Assembly (NCBI GenBank): GCA_004570425.1
Contig: SPQJ01000041.1
Location: 1 to 32,642 of the forward strand
Length of the DNA stretch: 32,642 nt
Reading direction: 5' to 3'
Origin: Bacillus sp. AZ43
GTDB lineage: Bacteria; Actinomycetota; Actinomycetes; Mycobacteriales; Geodermatophilaceae
The position numbers were made by a program, and so were the translations under genes. Under the pieces are notes generated by a model. The model made no database searches. It was not told the DNA's origin and saw only the letters and a program-made list of their open reading frames with translations. Each line of letters begins with the position of its first letter. The stretch's first letter is position 1. Of this stretch, positions 10,094 to 19,016 are shown piece after piece.

Positions 10094-10990
10094 TCAGAAC
10101 CCGGCGGCGAGCGCGCCGACGATCGCCGTCAGCAGCCGGGCGTGGTGCTCGATCAGCTGGGGCCGGTGACCGTCCGGCCGGATGGCGGCCACGAACCCGG
10201 CGGACGTCCAGAACTCGTCGCCGTCGTCGGTGCCGAGCAGCAGCCCCTGGACGGCGGGGTCCTGGGCGAGCCGCTGCACCTGCGGACCGTCCTCGCCGGC
10301 CAGCAGCTGCCAGCGGGCATCGAACGCCTCGTTGCCGGTGGGCACCGGCACCATCCCCGCGATGCCGTGCTTCCACAGGCGGGCCGGGGACAGCCGGAGC
10401 GGGGGGACGGCGCCGAGCAGGGGCGCCGCGGTGATCGCGTGCGTGGCCACCCAGCGCTTCCCGTAGGGCTCGGCGATGTCGAACGCCACCAGCTCGAGCG
10501 CGCCGGCGCGGCCGCGCAGCACGCCGGCCGGCCGCGCCTCCTTGCCCGGGCGGACCGGCGCCGAGGCGATCAGGCCGCCGAGGACGGCGTCCTCCGCGCT
10601 GCTGCCGTCGGAGACCGTCCAGCCGTGCTGCAGGGCCCAGGCCTGGGCCCCGTAGGGGTCGCCCTCGTAGGTGAACGCGCGCTCCATCTCCGGGTCGCGC
10701 TGCCGCCGGCGGGAGCCGAACAGGCCGCCGCCGGTCCGCTCGGGGGCCGGGGGTGCCGGCGGCGGGGCCCACGTCGGGTCGACGCCGGCCGGCCGCTCGG
10801 GGGTGTGCGCCGGCAGGTCCCACCCGGGCGGCTGCCAGTCGGCGCCGCCGGTGGAGGGCTCCTCCCGCGGGGTGCGGCGGCGGTCGGCGAAGTTGGGCTC
10901 GTCCGGCGCGGTCGCGTCGTCGCCCCCCAGGTGGGAGGGCTCGCGCCACTCGCTGCCGTCGTCGGGATCGCGGTCGCGCGGGCTGGTCAT
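10094..10990 (-). CDS. Hypothetical protein with disordered N-terminus
   Basis: A 298-residue protein that I do not recognise. The first ~120 residues are charged and Pro-rich (MTSPRDRDPDDGSEWREPSH at the start, then APPPAPPAPERTGGG), so probably disordered. From MERAFTYEGDPYG onward there is a compact globular domain of ~170 residues with several Trp and no transmembrane helix or enzyme motif that I can name. The ATG at 10990 has GAGAGGA ten bases upstream. It follows dciA by 31 bases and precedes the ABC exporter closely, so it is probably co-transcribed with both. Cytoplasmic location is inferred from the lack of a signal peptide. Confidence 0.7.
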   Translation of the reverse strand: MTSPRDRDPDDGSEWREPSHLGGDDATAPDEPNFADRRRTPREEPSTGGADWQPPGWDLPAHTPERPAGVDPTWAPPPAPPAPERTGGGLFGSRRRQRDPEMERAFTYEGDPYGAQAWALQHGWTVSDGSSAEDAVLGGLIASAPVRPGKEARPAGVLRGRAGALELVAFDIAEPYGKRWVATHAITAAPLLGAVPPLRLSPARLWKHGIAGMVPVPTGNEAFDARWQLLAGEDGPQVQRLAQDPAVQGLLLGTDDGDEFWTSAGFVAAIRPDGHRPQLIEHHARLLTAIVGALAAGF

Positions 10991-11021
10991 GGGTGCATCG
11001 TCCTCTCGCGCCGCCGGGCGC

Positions 11022-11522
11022 TCATCCGTACGTGTCGCGCGGTCCCCGCCCGCGCACCGAGCGCGGGCCCTTCTTCCAGCTGGGGGCCGTCGGACCGACA
11101 ACGCGCAACCGGGTCACGACGTCCCCGCCGACCTGGGCGCGCAGCTTGCCGAGGATCGTCGGGGCCAGCAGCCGCAGCTGGGTCGCCCACGCGGTGGACT
11201 CGGCGACCACGAGCAGCTCGCCCTCGGTGAGGGTCTCCGGCCGGCAGTGCTCGGCGATGTCCGGACCCACGATCGCCGACCACCGGCCGAAGACCGAGCC
11301 GACCCGCGTCCGCTCGGACCAGTCCTGCTCGGTGACCAGGGAGTCCACCAGCCGGCCCAGCGGCTGGGGGTCGTCGGCGCCCGGCCCCGCGCCGGTCCAC
11401 TTCCGGCGGGGACCGGCGATCCGCCGGCGGGTGGGCTGCGGACGGGCCGCCGAGGCGGCCCGCGCCGCCTCCAGCGCCGCCCGCGCGATGTCGCTGGGCC
11501 GGGCCGGCCGCTCGTCGCTCAC
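11022..11522 (-). CDS. dciA: DciA-like DUF721 protein, predicted helicase loader or operator
   Basis: A 166-residue DUF721 protein in the classic place after recF. DciA proteins bind and help load the replicative helicase DnaB in bacteria lacking DnaC or DnaI. The N-terminal ~60 residues are basic and Ala-rich. The DUF721 core runs from LGRLVDSLVTEQDW through RWSAIVGPDIAEHCRPETL to LRLLAPTILGKL, including the typical 'W..ivG..ia.h..p' and 'L....a.Ql....' elements. The C-terminus is basic (WKKGPRSVRGRG). It starts at GTG 11522, overlapping the recF stop by four bases (GTGA), which implies translational coupling. Confidence 0.88.
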   Translation of the reverse strand: MSDERPARPSDIARAALEAARAASAARPQPTRRRIAGPRRKWTGAGPGADDPQPLGRLVDSLVTEQDWSERTRVGSVFGRWSAIVGPDIAEHCRPETLTEGELLVVAESTAWATQLRLLAPTILGKLRAQVGGDVVTRLRVVGPTAPSWKKGPRSVRGRGPRDTYG

Positions 11523-12697
11523 GGCACGCTCCCCTCCCCGGCCGGCACCGCGTCCTTGACGACGACGGCGAAACCGTCGCCCACCTCCACCCGGACGCCG
11601 CGCAGCTCCGCCGGCACGTCGTCCACGACCGCCGCGGTGATGAGCGTCTGCTCGGCGGAGCGCGCGACCGCCGCCAGCGCCGCCCGCCGTTCGGCGTCGA
11701 GGGTGGCGAAGACGTCGTCGAGGATCAGGATGGGGTCCTCGCCGTCGGCCCTCAACAGGGCGAAGGTGGCCAGCTTCAGCGCCAGCGCCAGCGACCAGGA
11801 CTCGCCGTGGCTGGCGAAGCCCTTCGCCGGCGCCGGGCCGAGGTGGATCACCAGGTCGTCGCGGTGCGGGCCGACCAGCGTCATGCCGCGGTCGAGCTCG
11901 TCGCCGCGCCGCTCGGCCACCCTCTCCCGCATGGCCGCGGTCAGCTCGGCCGGGGACGGCACGGTCGCCCCCGGGGCGAGCGCGGCGCCGTCCCCGGCCG
12001 CGGGCACGGTGGACGAGTAGCCGAGGCCGGCCACCGCGGCGCCCTCCCCGGCCACCCCCGCGTAGGACTCGGCGAGGTGCGGCGCCAGCTCGCTGACCAG
12101 CTGCAGCCGGGCGGCGATCAGCTCGCCACCGAGCTCGGTGAGGTGCCCGTCCCAGACGTCGAGCGTCTCGATCGCCTTGCCGCGGGCCAGCCGCGCCGTC
12201 TTGAGCAGGGCGTTGCGCTGCTTGAGGACGCGGTCGTAGTCCGACCGGACGCCGGCCAGCCGCGGGGTGCGCGTGACCAGCAGCTCGTCGAGGAACCGGC
12301 GGCGCTCGGTCGGGTCGCCGCGGACGAGGCTGAGGTCCTCCGGCGCGAAGAGCACCGTGCGCACCAGCCCGAGCAGCTCGCGCGGCCGGGGTAGCGGACC
12401 GCGGTTCACGCGGACCCGGTTGGCCCTGCCGGGGTTGATCTCGATCTCCACGAGCAGCTCGCGGTCGCCCCGGCGCAGCGCCGCGCGCACGACCGCCTGG
12501 CCGTCGCCGTGGCGGACCAGCGGGGCGTCGCCGGACACCCGGTGGCTGCTCATCGTGGCGAGGTAGCCGACCGCCTCGACCAGGTTGGTCTTGCCCTCGC
12601 CGTTGCGGCCGACGAACACCGTGGGCCCCGGGGACAGCGCGAGGTCCACCCGTTCCCAGCTGCGGAACGACCCGAGCTGCAGGTGCCGGACGTACAC
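11519..12697 (-). CDS. recF: DNA replication and repair protein RecF
   Basis: RecF is an SMC-like ATPase that acts with RecO and RecR to load RecA at single-strand gaps and stalled forks. The protein has 392 residues. Walker A is GRNGEGKTN at 30-38. The signature region reads HGESWSLALALKLA and Walker B reads DPILILDDVFATLD near the C-terminus. The N-terminal MYVRHLQLGSFRSWE is typical of the family. GTG at 12697 is preceded by a GGGGGAGGG ribosome-binding site with seven-base spacing. The gene lies downstream of gnd across a 47-base gap that contains a striking palindrome, and is coupled to dciA by a four-base overlap. Confidence 0.95.
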   Translation of the reverse strand: MYVRHLQLGSFRSWERVDLALSPGPTVFVGRNGEGKTNLVEAVGYLATMSSHRVSGDAPLVRHGDGQAVVRAALRRGDRELLVEIEINPGRANRVRVNRGPLPRPRELLGLVRTVLFAPEDLSLVRGDPTERRRFLDELLVTRTPRLAGVRSDYDRVLKQRNALLKTARLARGKAIETLDVWDGHLTELGGELIAARLQLVSELAPHLAESYAGVAGEGAAVAGLGYSSTVPAAGDGAALAPGATVPSPAELTAAMRERVAERRGDELDRGMTLVGPHRDDLVIHLGPAPAKGFASHGESWSLALALKLATFALLRADGEDPILILDDVFATLDAERRAALAAVARSAEQTLITAAVVDDVPAELRGVRVEVGDGFAVVVKDAVPAGEGSVP

Positions 12698-12712
12698 CCG
12701 TCACCCTCCCCC

Positions 12713-12738
12713 AGGGCCAAAGTGGCCACTTCGGCCCT
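12713..12738. repeat. 26-base near-perfect palindrome between gnd and recF
   Basis: Arms agggcc and ggccct flank a perfect 12-base palindrome, aagtggccactt, with only one non-pairing position (a against c). There is no loop. On the minus strand it ends a few bases before the recF ribosome-binding site. It could be a repressor site, a dispersed palindromic repeat, or an RNA stem ending the gnd transcript. It is too symmetric and loop-free to look like an ordinary terminator. Confidence 0.65.
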
Positions 12739-12744
12739 GCTGGT

Positions 12745-13677
<933 letters not shown>

Positions 13678-13733
13678 GTCTGCTCCCTCGGTGACACGGC
13701 TTCGTGGTCTTGGTTGGAAGGCCCGGTCGCAGC

Positions 13734-13778
13734 AGAGGGACCTCGTCCCTCTCACACCTCGCCGGCTCGGTGCGAGCC
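13734..13778 (-). terminator. Tandem hairpins downstream of dnaN
   Basis: Two stem-loops lie in the 131-base gap between dnaN and gnd. One has arms ggctcg and cgagcc with a gtg loop (13764-13778). The other has arms agaggga and tccctct with a five-base loop (13734-13752). No T-run follows. They may end or attenuate dnaN transcription before gnd. Confidence 0.5.
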
Positions 13779-13808
13779 TCCGGACGAGGCCAACCTACGA
13801 CCTCCGGC

Positions 13809-14966
13809 TCAGCCCGGCAGGCGGACCGGCATGATCAGGTAGCGGTAGCTGCCCGACCGCTCCGGCGCCTTCGGCTGGTCGTCGTCGGCCGCCGGCTCCT
13901 CCACCCCGGAGAGCACGGCCGGCTTCAGCGGGCTCGTGAAATCCATCCGGGCCCGGTCGGTGTGCACCGCCGCGAGGCCGTCGAGCAGGAACGTCGGGTT
14001 GAAGCCGATGGTCAGCGGCTCGCCCTCGAACTCGACGTCGCAGCGCTCCTCGGCCTGTCCCTCCTCGTCGGTCCCGCCGGCCCGCAGGGTCACCTGGCCC
14101 GGCGTGAACTCGCAGCGCAGCGGGGTGCCCCGCTCGGCGACGAGGGCCACGCGCTTGGCGGCGTCGGTGAACAGGCCGACCGGCAGCGTCGCGTGGGCGT
14201 GCGACTCGTTCGGCATGATCGCGCGGTACTTCACGAACTCCGCGTCGAGGAGCCGCGTCGTCGTCTGCCGGTCCTTGCCGGAGAGGCCGAGGATGCCCTC
14301 GCCGGAGCTGCCAGACGACAGCGAGAGCACGATCTCCGGCCCGCTGGTCAGGGTCTTCGCGGCGTCGGCCAGCGTGCGCGCCGGCACCAGCACCGCGGCC
14401 GAGACGCCGGAGCTCTCCGGCCGCCAGGCGAACTCGCGCACGGCGAGCCGGTAGCGGTCGGTCGCGGCGAGGGTGATCAGGTCGCCCTCGATCTCCAGCC
14501 GGACACCGGTGAGCATCGGCAGCGTGTCGTCGCGGCCGGCGGCGACGGCGACCTGGCTGACCGCCTCGGCGAAGACGTCGCTGTCGACCAGACCGGCCGA
14601 CGACGGCATCGAGGGCAGGGAGGGGTAGTCCTCCACCGGCAGGGTCGGCAGGCTGAACCGGGCGTTGCCGCAGGTGATCGCCAGCCGCGGGCCGTCGGCG
14701 GTGATGTCCACCGGGTGCGGGGGGAGCGCCCGGGTGATCTCGGCCAGCAGCCGGCCCGGGACGAGCACGCGCCCGCTCTCGGTGGCCTGCACGTCGACCT
14801 CGGCGCGTGCGGACACCTCGTAGTCGAAGCCGGAGACCGACAGCTGGCTGCCGTCGACCTCGAGCAGGATGCCGGCCAGCACCGGCACCGACGGCCGCGG
14901 CGGCAGGCTGCGCGCCGTCCACGCGACGGCGTCGGAGAGCACCTCACGTGCCACCCGGAACTTCAT
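13809..14966 (-). CDS. dnaN: DNA polymerase III sliding clamp (beta subunit)
   Basis: The 385-residue protein forms the ring-shaped dimer that tethers DNA polymerase III to DNA. It begins MKFRVAREVLSDAVAW and shows the three repeated clamp folds: the first includes VLAGILLEVDGSQLSVSGFD, the second DTLPMLTGVRLEIEGDLITL and AATDRYRLAVREF, and the third ends in the family tail YRYLIMPVRLPG. ATG 14966 is chosen because it gives the conserved N-terminus; GGTGGG lies about eight bases upstream. The gene follows the oriC region, with dnaA on the far side in the same direction. Confidence 0.97.
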   Translation of the reverse strand: MKFRVAREVLSDAVAWTARSLPPRPSVPVLAGILLEVDGSQLSVSGFDYEVSARAEVDVQATESGRVLVPGRLLAEITRALPPHPVDITADGPRLAITCGNARFSLPTLPVEDYPSLPSMPSSAGLVDSDVFAEAVSQVAVAAGRDDTLPMLTGVRLEIEGDLITLAATDRYRLAVREFAWRPESSGVSAAVLVPARTLADAAKTLTSGPEIVLSLSSGSSGEGILGLSGKDRQTTTRLLDAEFVKYRAIMPNESHAHATLPVGLFTDAAKRVALVAERGTPLRCEFTPGQVTLRAGGTDEEGQAEERCDVEFEGEPLTIGFNPTFLLDGLAAVHTDRARMDFTSPLKPAVLSGVEEPAADDDQPKAPERSGSYRYLIMPVRLPG

Positions 14967-15229
14967 CTCTCGACCCACCCCAGCTCGGCTTCTGCGTCCC
15001 GCTCGCGGGGACCGCTCTCGTCGCACCGGCCGACGGGCGCTGGTGCGCGCCCTGCCGGTGCGGTGCTCATCGTGCCTGCTGCGGTCCCCCGGGGGGAAAC
15101 CCCGGTCCCTCGATGAGCTGGTTGTGCCCCTCGCGGCGCAGTTCTCCCGTGCCCGCTGCGGCCGTCGGTGGCCTGGTTCCCGAGAGCTCCCTGGACCTGC
15201 CCGGCAGGGCTTCCCCACCCAGAGTGTGG

Positions 15230-15272
15230 TTCGAGAATTCTCCGAGATAACTCCCTCATCCTCGTCATCACA
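15230..15272. other. Candidate DNA-unwinding stretch in oriC
   Basis: The stretch around ttcgagaattctc and gagataactccctcatc is the least GC-rich part of the dnaN-dnaA gap by eye. It contains the palindrome gagaattctc at 15233-15242 and lies on the dnaN side of the DnaA boxes. It could be the duplex-unwinding element or the dnaN promoter region. Assignment rests on composition and position only. Confidence 0.3.
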
Positions 15273-15727
15273 GGTGTGGAAGCTGGGGATCGAGGCCCTT
15301 CCCGCAGGTCAGCGACCGCATCGGCCTGTTGGCCGGATGTGGGTGGTCGGCGACTTCCTGTTGTCGACACGTGGACATCTCGACGGTTGTTCACCGGTCC
15401 CCGCCGTCGTCCACGGTCTGTCCCCTGCGTCTCCCGGCTCGATCCCCAGTTCGTGCCCAGGCGCCGGCCGTCGGGACCCGCCGCGCCCGCCCGGTGCCGA
15501 CGGCGGACGGACGAAACCCCAGGTCAGAGGCCGTGTCGGGGTGAGGACGGGGAGGTGAGCACCCGTCGCGGCCGGTGACCCGGGGTGAGCCCGTGGGCAC
15601 GAGATCTCCCCAGGCTGTGCACATTCCTGGGGACAACTTCTCGATTCGTCGACGGTGGTCACCGACCGCCGACCGGCCGGCACGGCGTCCGACGAGGGCT
15701 TCCGCGCTGTCGACATCTGTCCACGGC

Positions 15728-15736
15728 TGTGGACAA
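15728..15736 (-). promoter_or_regulatory. Perfect DnaA box
   Basis: TGTGGACAA on the plus strand is the exact reverse complement of the actinobacterial DnaA box TTGTCCACA. It lies 59 bases beyond the dnaA stop and is flanked by weaker boxes at 15707-15715 and 15717-15725, forming the core of the dnaA-side cluster of oriC. Confidence 0.85.
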
Positions 15737-15794
15737 CCCGTGGGACAACCCCACCGCCGTCCTCCGGACGACACCCCGTCGCCGAGGTGCCCGG

Positions 15795-17543
15795 CTACTG
15801 CCGCGCGCGGCTCTTGATGCGTGCCGTGAGCTCGGTGACCTGCGTGTAGGTGGCCCGGCGCTCGCTCATCAGGTTGGTGATCTTCTTGACCGCGTGCATG
15901 ACCGTGGTGTGGTCCTTGCCGCCGAACGAGGCACCGATGCGCGGCAGCGACAGCTCGGTCAGCTCGCGGCAGAGGTACATCGCGATCTGCCGGGCGTTCA
16001 CCAGCGTGCGGCTGCGGTTGGTGCCCTGCAGCTCCTCCATCGTCACGGAGAAGTACTCCGCGGTGGCGGCCATGATGATCGCGGCGGTGATCTGCGGGCC
16101 CTGCTCGTCGCTGATGAGGTCCTTGAGCACCAGCTCGGCCAGCGGCAGGTCCACCTGCTGCTTGTTCAGCGACGCGAACGCCGTCACGCGGATCAGCGCG
16201 CCCTCGAGCTCGCGGATGTTGGTCTGCACCTTGCTGGCGATGAACTCCAGCACCTGGTCGGGCACCTGCAGCCGCTCGCCCCAGGCCTTCTTCCGCAGGA
16301 TCGCGATGCGGGTCTCGAGGTCGGGTGCCTGGACGTCGGTGATCAGGCCCCACTCGAACCGGGTGCGCAGCCGGTCCTCCAGGGTCGTCAGCTTCTTCGG
16401 CGGACGGTCGGAGGTGATGACGATCTGCTTGCTGGCGTTGTGCAGCGTGTTGAACGTGTGGAAGAACTCCTCCTGCGTCCGCTCGGCGCGCTCCAGGAAC
16501 TGGATGTCGTCGATGAGCAGGAAGTCGATGTCGCGGTAGCGGCGGCGGAAGTCCTCGGCCCGGCCGGAGTGCACCAGGTTGATGAACTCGTTCGTGAACT
16601 CCTCGGTGCTGACGTAGCGCACCTTCACGTTCGGGAACATCCGCGCGGCGTAGTGGCCGATCGCGTGCAGCAGGTGGGTCTTGCCCAGCCCGGACTCCCC
16701 GTAGATGAACAGCGGGTTGTAGGCGCGGGCGGGCGCCTCGGCCACCGCGACCGCGGCGGCGTGGGCGAACCGGTTGCTGTTGCCGATGACGAAGCTGTCG
16801 AAGACGTACTTGGGGTTCAGCCCCGGGTCCAGCCCGGCCGGGCGGCCCTGCTCGGGACGCCGGCGGCCGGCCCCCGCCGCGGCGGACCGGGCGCGCTGGT
16901 CGCCGCCGTCGCCGGCGACGTCGAAGGGGAGGACGTCGGCGGTGCGCTCGTCGGCGCCGCCCCAGTCGCGGCCGGACGGCTCCGGGCCCCACGTCGTGGT
17001 GGCCCAGTCCTCCGGGGCCCCGCGGTCGACGGGTGCGCGGTCGGCCGGGCGCAGCTCGCGCACCTCGCCGTCCGGGCGGGCCGGCAGCTCCTCGGCGGCG
17101 TCCCGGTCCCACGGCGCCGAGCCGACGGCGTCGGTGCGGACGCCGAACGCGCTGCGGCCGTCGTCGGCCCGGTCGCGGCGGGCGCGGTCCTCCTCGGCAC
17201 GGCGCGCCTCGAGCGTGGCTTCCGCCGACGACCACGGGCGGCGGGTCGGCTCCTCCTCGCGCGGCTCGTCCTCGGGCGGCGGGGGTGCGTCCTCCAGCTG
17301 GACGGCGACGCGGATGTCGCGGCCGAACCGCTCGGACAGGGCCTCGGCGAGCACCCGGCGCATCCGGGACTCGAGCACCGTCTGGGTGAACTCGTTGGGG
17401 GCGGCCAGGACGGCGGTGTCCTCGACCAGCCCGAGCGGGCGGGTGAGGTTCAGCATCGCGTTCTGCTGAGGGGACAGGCTCGTCGCCAGTCGCTCGCGGA
17501 TCTGGTCCCAGACGGTCGCCAGGTCCAGCGTGGCATCGGCCAT
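15795..17543 (-). CDS. dnaA: Chromosomal replication initiator protein DnaA
   Basis: Binds DnaA boxes, melts oriC with ATP and recruits the helicase. The protein has 582 residues, longer than E. coli DnaA because domain II (about 90-230) is a long, charged, Pro/Arg-rich linker, as is common in actinobacteria. Domain I is visible at the N-terminus ([20 protein letters not shown]). Domain III has Walker [10 protein letters not shown] at 282-290 and Walker [11 protein letters not shown]. Domain IV ends with the box-recognition motif [15 protein letters not shown] 17543 has GGAGGAAG about nine bases upstream. The upstream region carries a symmetric cluster of DnaA-like boxes, suggesting autoregulation. 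Confidence 0.97.
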   Translation of the reverse strand: MADATLDLATVWDQIRERLATSLSPQQNAMLNLTRPLGLVEDTAVLAAPNEFTQTVLESRMRRVLAEALSERFGRDIRVAVQLEDAPPPPEDEPREEEPTRRPWSSAEATLEARRAEEDRARRDRADDGRSAFGVRTDAVGSAPWDRDAAEELPARPDGEVRELRPADRAPVDRGAPEDWATTTWGPEPSGRDWGGADERTADVLPFDVAGDGGDQRARSAAAGAGRRRPEQGRPAGLDPGLNPKYVFDSFVIGNSNRFAHAAAVAVAEAPARAYNPLFIYGESGLGKTHLLHAIGHYAARMFPNVKVRYVSTEEFTNEFINLVHSGRAEDFRRRYRDIDFLLIDDIQFLERAERTQEEFFHTFNTLHNASKQIVITSDRPPKKLTTLEDRLRTRFEWGLITDVQAPDLETRIAILRKKAWGERLQVPDQVLEFIASKVQTNIRELEGALIRVTAFASLNKQQVDLPLAELVLKDLISDEQGPQITAAIIMAATAEYFSVTMEELQGTNRSRTLVNARQIAMYLCRELTELSLPRIGASFGGKDHTTVMHAVKKITNLMSERRATYTQVTELTARIKSRARQ

Positions 17544-17601
17544 GCCGCTTCTTCCTCCCCATGGTGTCGATCCCGGTCGGTCACCGCTGCGGAACTACCC
17601 G

Positions 17602-17646
17602 CCTGTGGATGTGTGGACGCACGGGGTCCACACCGGTGTCCACAGG
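17602..17646. promoter_or_regulatory. Symmetric array of DnaA-box-like sites upstream of dnaA
   Basis: Two nested inverted repeats share one axis region: cctgtgga (17602-17609) with tccacagg (17639-17646), and gtgtggac (17611-17618) with gtccacac (17626-17633), 7 bases apart. This gives four TCCACA cores in mirrored orientation. The best box is GTGTCCACA at 17636-17644, one mismatch from TTGTCCACA. The array starts about 60 bases upstream of the dnaA start, a good position for DnaA autorepression or an accessory initiator site. Confidence 0.7.
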
Positions 17647-17968
17647 CTGTGCACGGCCGGCGACCGGTCGGGCCGGCATGCGCGGCCGGCCGACGCCGAT
17701 CCACATCTCTGCAGGTCGGAGCCGGGTTCCAGCGGGAAGACGGACGAGTCGCCGGCCGGTTGGCCGACGGGATCGGCCCACACGCCGTGACCCTGACGTC
17801 CGACGCGGAGCGACGGCGACGCTAACAGCCCCATCCACAGCCCGGCAACGCTCGGGGGACCGCGCCGGGCGCGTCGCACCCGGCGCGCCGCCGGTGCCCG
17901 CACGGCCGGTCGGGGGGTCATGGGTGGTCGCCCGCGGCCCGGGTCACCGGCACCGGCCGGTCCTCGGC

Positions 17969-17974
17969 TATGCT
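17969..17974 (+). promoter_or_regulatory. Candidate -10 element for the rpmH operon
   Basis: TATGCT fits the TANNNT pattern and stands out in very GC-rich DNA. No clear -35 is visible. It would give a leader of nearly 200 bases before rpmH. Confidence 0.3.
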
Positions 17975-18173
17975 GGCGGGAGTCTGTGGACGGTTCCGGC
18001 CGCCCGCTCCCCCCGACCGGTGTCGCCGTGCGGGTGGTCAGCGGCCCGGAACGGTCGGCAGTGACCAGCTTCCGGGGTCGGGACGCGGCACCTCGCCGCG
18101 CGTTCCCGCCGCCCCGCGCGTGCCCGCCCGCCGGCGGGTGCGCACCGCCGATGTCGTGTAGTGGGAGTACCTC

Positions 18174-18311
18174 GTGAGCAAGCGCACGTTCCAGCCGAAC
18201 AACCGCCGCCGGTCCAAGACCCACGGCTTCCGGCTGCGGATGCGGACCCGCGCGGGCCGGGCGATCCTCGCCGGCCGTCGGCGCAAGGGTCGCGAGAAGC
18301 TCTCCGCCTGA
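18174..18311 (+). CDS. rpmH: 50S ribosomal protein L34
   Basis: A 45-residue, highly basic protein reading [18 protein letters not shown] and ending [12 protein letters not shown], the unmistakable L34 pattern. It is a structural part of the large ribosomal subunit. It starts at GTG with GGGAG about six bases upstream. It heads the plus-strand operon, with rnpA starting one base after its stop, and is divergent from dnaA as in most bacteria. Confidence 0.96.
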   Translation: MSKRTFQPNNRRRSKTHGFRLRMRTRAGRAILAGRRRKGREKLSA

Positions 18312-18312
18312 C

Positions 18313-18687
18313 GTGCTGCCCGCGCAGGCACGCCTGCGCCGGCGTCCGGAGTTCACCGCGGTCGTCCGGTCCGGCAGGCGCGCCGGGCGGCCGACCATGG
18401 TCCTCCACTACCTCTCCGAACGGCCCGAGCACCGGGACGGCCCCGCGCCGTCCGGTGCCCGGGCCGGTTTCGTGGTCGGCAAGGCCGTGGGCAACTCGGT
18501 GGTCCGCCACCGGGTGACCCGGCGGCTGCGCGCGGCGGTGCGGGAGGAGCTGCACCGGCTCCCCCCGACCGCGGACCTGGTCGTGCGGGCCCGCCCGGAG
18601 GCCGGCTCGGCCGCCTCCGCGCTGCTCCGGCGCGATCTCGCCTCGGGTCTGGACCGGCTGCTCGGGGAACGGGGTGCCCGCTCGTGA
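18313..18687 (+). CDS. rnpA: Ribonuclease P protein component
   Basis: The 124-residue basic protein subunit assists RNase P RNA in trimming tRNA 5' ends. The conserved RNR-type motif is [20 protein letters not shown], and the N-terminal [18 protein letters not shown] is typical. The usual Asn of 'RNR' is His here (VRHRV), a mild variation. The GTG start lies one base after the rpmH stop and its own stop overlaps yidD by four bases, so the three genes are translationally linked. Confidence 0.94.
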   Translation: MLPAQARLRRRPEFTAVVRSGRRAGRPTMVLHYLSERPEHRDGPAPSGARAGFVVGKAVGNSVVRHRVTRRLRAAVREELHRLPPTADLVVRARPEAGSAASALLRRDLASGLDRLLGERGARS

Positions 18688-19016
18688 TCGCCCGCGCCCT
18701 GCTCGCCGTCATCCGGTTCTACTCCCGGGCGATCAGCCCGGCGCTGCCGCCGCGGTGCCGCTTCTACCCGACCTGCAGCGCCTACGCCGCCGAGGCGATC
18801 GGGCTGCACGGTGCCCTGCGCGGCGGCTGGCTGGCGCTGCACCGGCTGGTCAAGTGCGCCCCCTGGCACCCGGGTGGCGTCGACTTCGTCCCGGCCGCCG
18901 ACGGCGGAACCGGGCGACCGGCCCGCTCGTCGAGCACTGCAGCGTCGCAGTCCCCGCACCACCGAGCCGTCCCGCCGGTCGACCGTCGGGCGAACGAGGA
19001 GTCCTCCGTTGCTTGA
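18684..19016 (+). CDS. yidD: Membrane protein insertion efficiency factor YidD
   Basis: A 110-residue protein with the YidD signature [19 protein letters not shown], then [16 protein letters not shown]. YidD assists YidC-dependent membrane protein insertion at the inner face of the membrane through an N-terminal amphipathic helix (here [16 protein letters not shown]). The last ~35 residues are Ser/Pro-rich and beyond the conserved core. It starts at GTG within the rnpA stop (GTGA) and overlaps the yidC start by eight bases. Confidence 0.93.
   Translation: MIARALLAVIRFYSRAISPALPPRCRFYPTCSAYAAEAIGLHGALRGGWLALHRLVKCAPWHPGGVDFVPAADGGTGRPARSSSTAASQSPHHRAVPPVDRRANEESSVA

Larger units (their letters stand above)
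14967..15794. other. oriC: Chromosomal replication origin (oriC) between dnaN and dnaA
   Basis: This 828-base gene-free gap is in the standard actinobacterial place for oriC. Against the box TTGTCCACA I count one perfect match (15728-15736, reverse strand). Single-mismatch sites are TTGTCGACA at 15361-15369 and the reverse of TGGGGACAA at 15628-15636. Two-mismatch sites lie at 15370-15378, 15387-15395, 15407-15415, 15615-15623, 15707-15715 and 15717-15725. They fall in two groups, 15361-15415 and 15615-15736. I see no credible protein gene. Confidence 0.9.
17544..18173. other. Divergent dnaA-rpmH intergenic region
   Basis: These 630 bases separate divergent dnaA and rpmH. The dnaA side (17544-17840) holds the DnaA-box array at 17602-17646 and further weak sites such as CTGTGCACG (17647-17655), GATCCACAT (17698-17706) and CCATCCACAG (17830-17839). 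The rpmH side holds a candidate -10 (17969-17974), then a GC-rich leader with the 12-base palindrome cccgccggcggg at 18127-18138. Open frames here look like chance frames in GC-rich DNA; I support no gene. Confidence 0.7.

Noticed and set aside
17544-18173. Short proteins in the dnaA-rpmH gap
   Set aside because: All frames are low-complexity and overlap on both strands, with no ribosome-binding site or recognisable domain.
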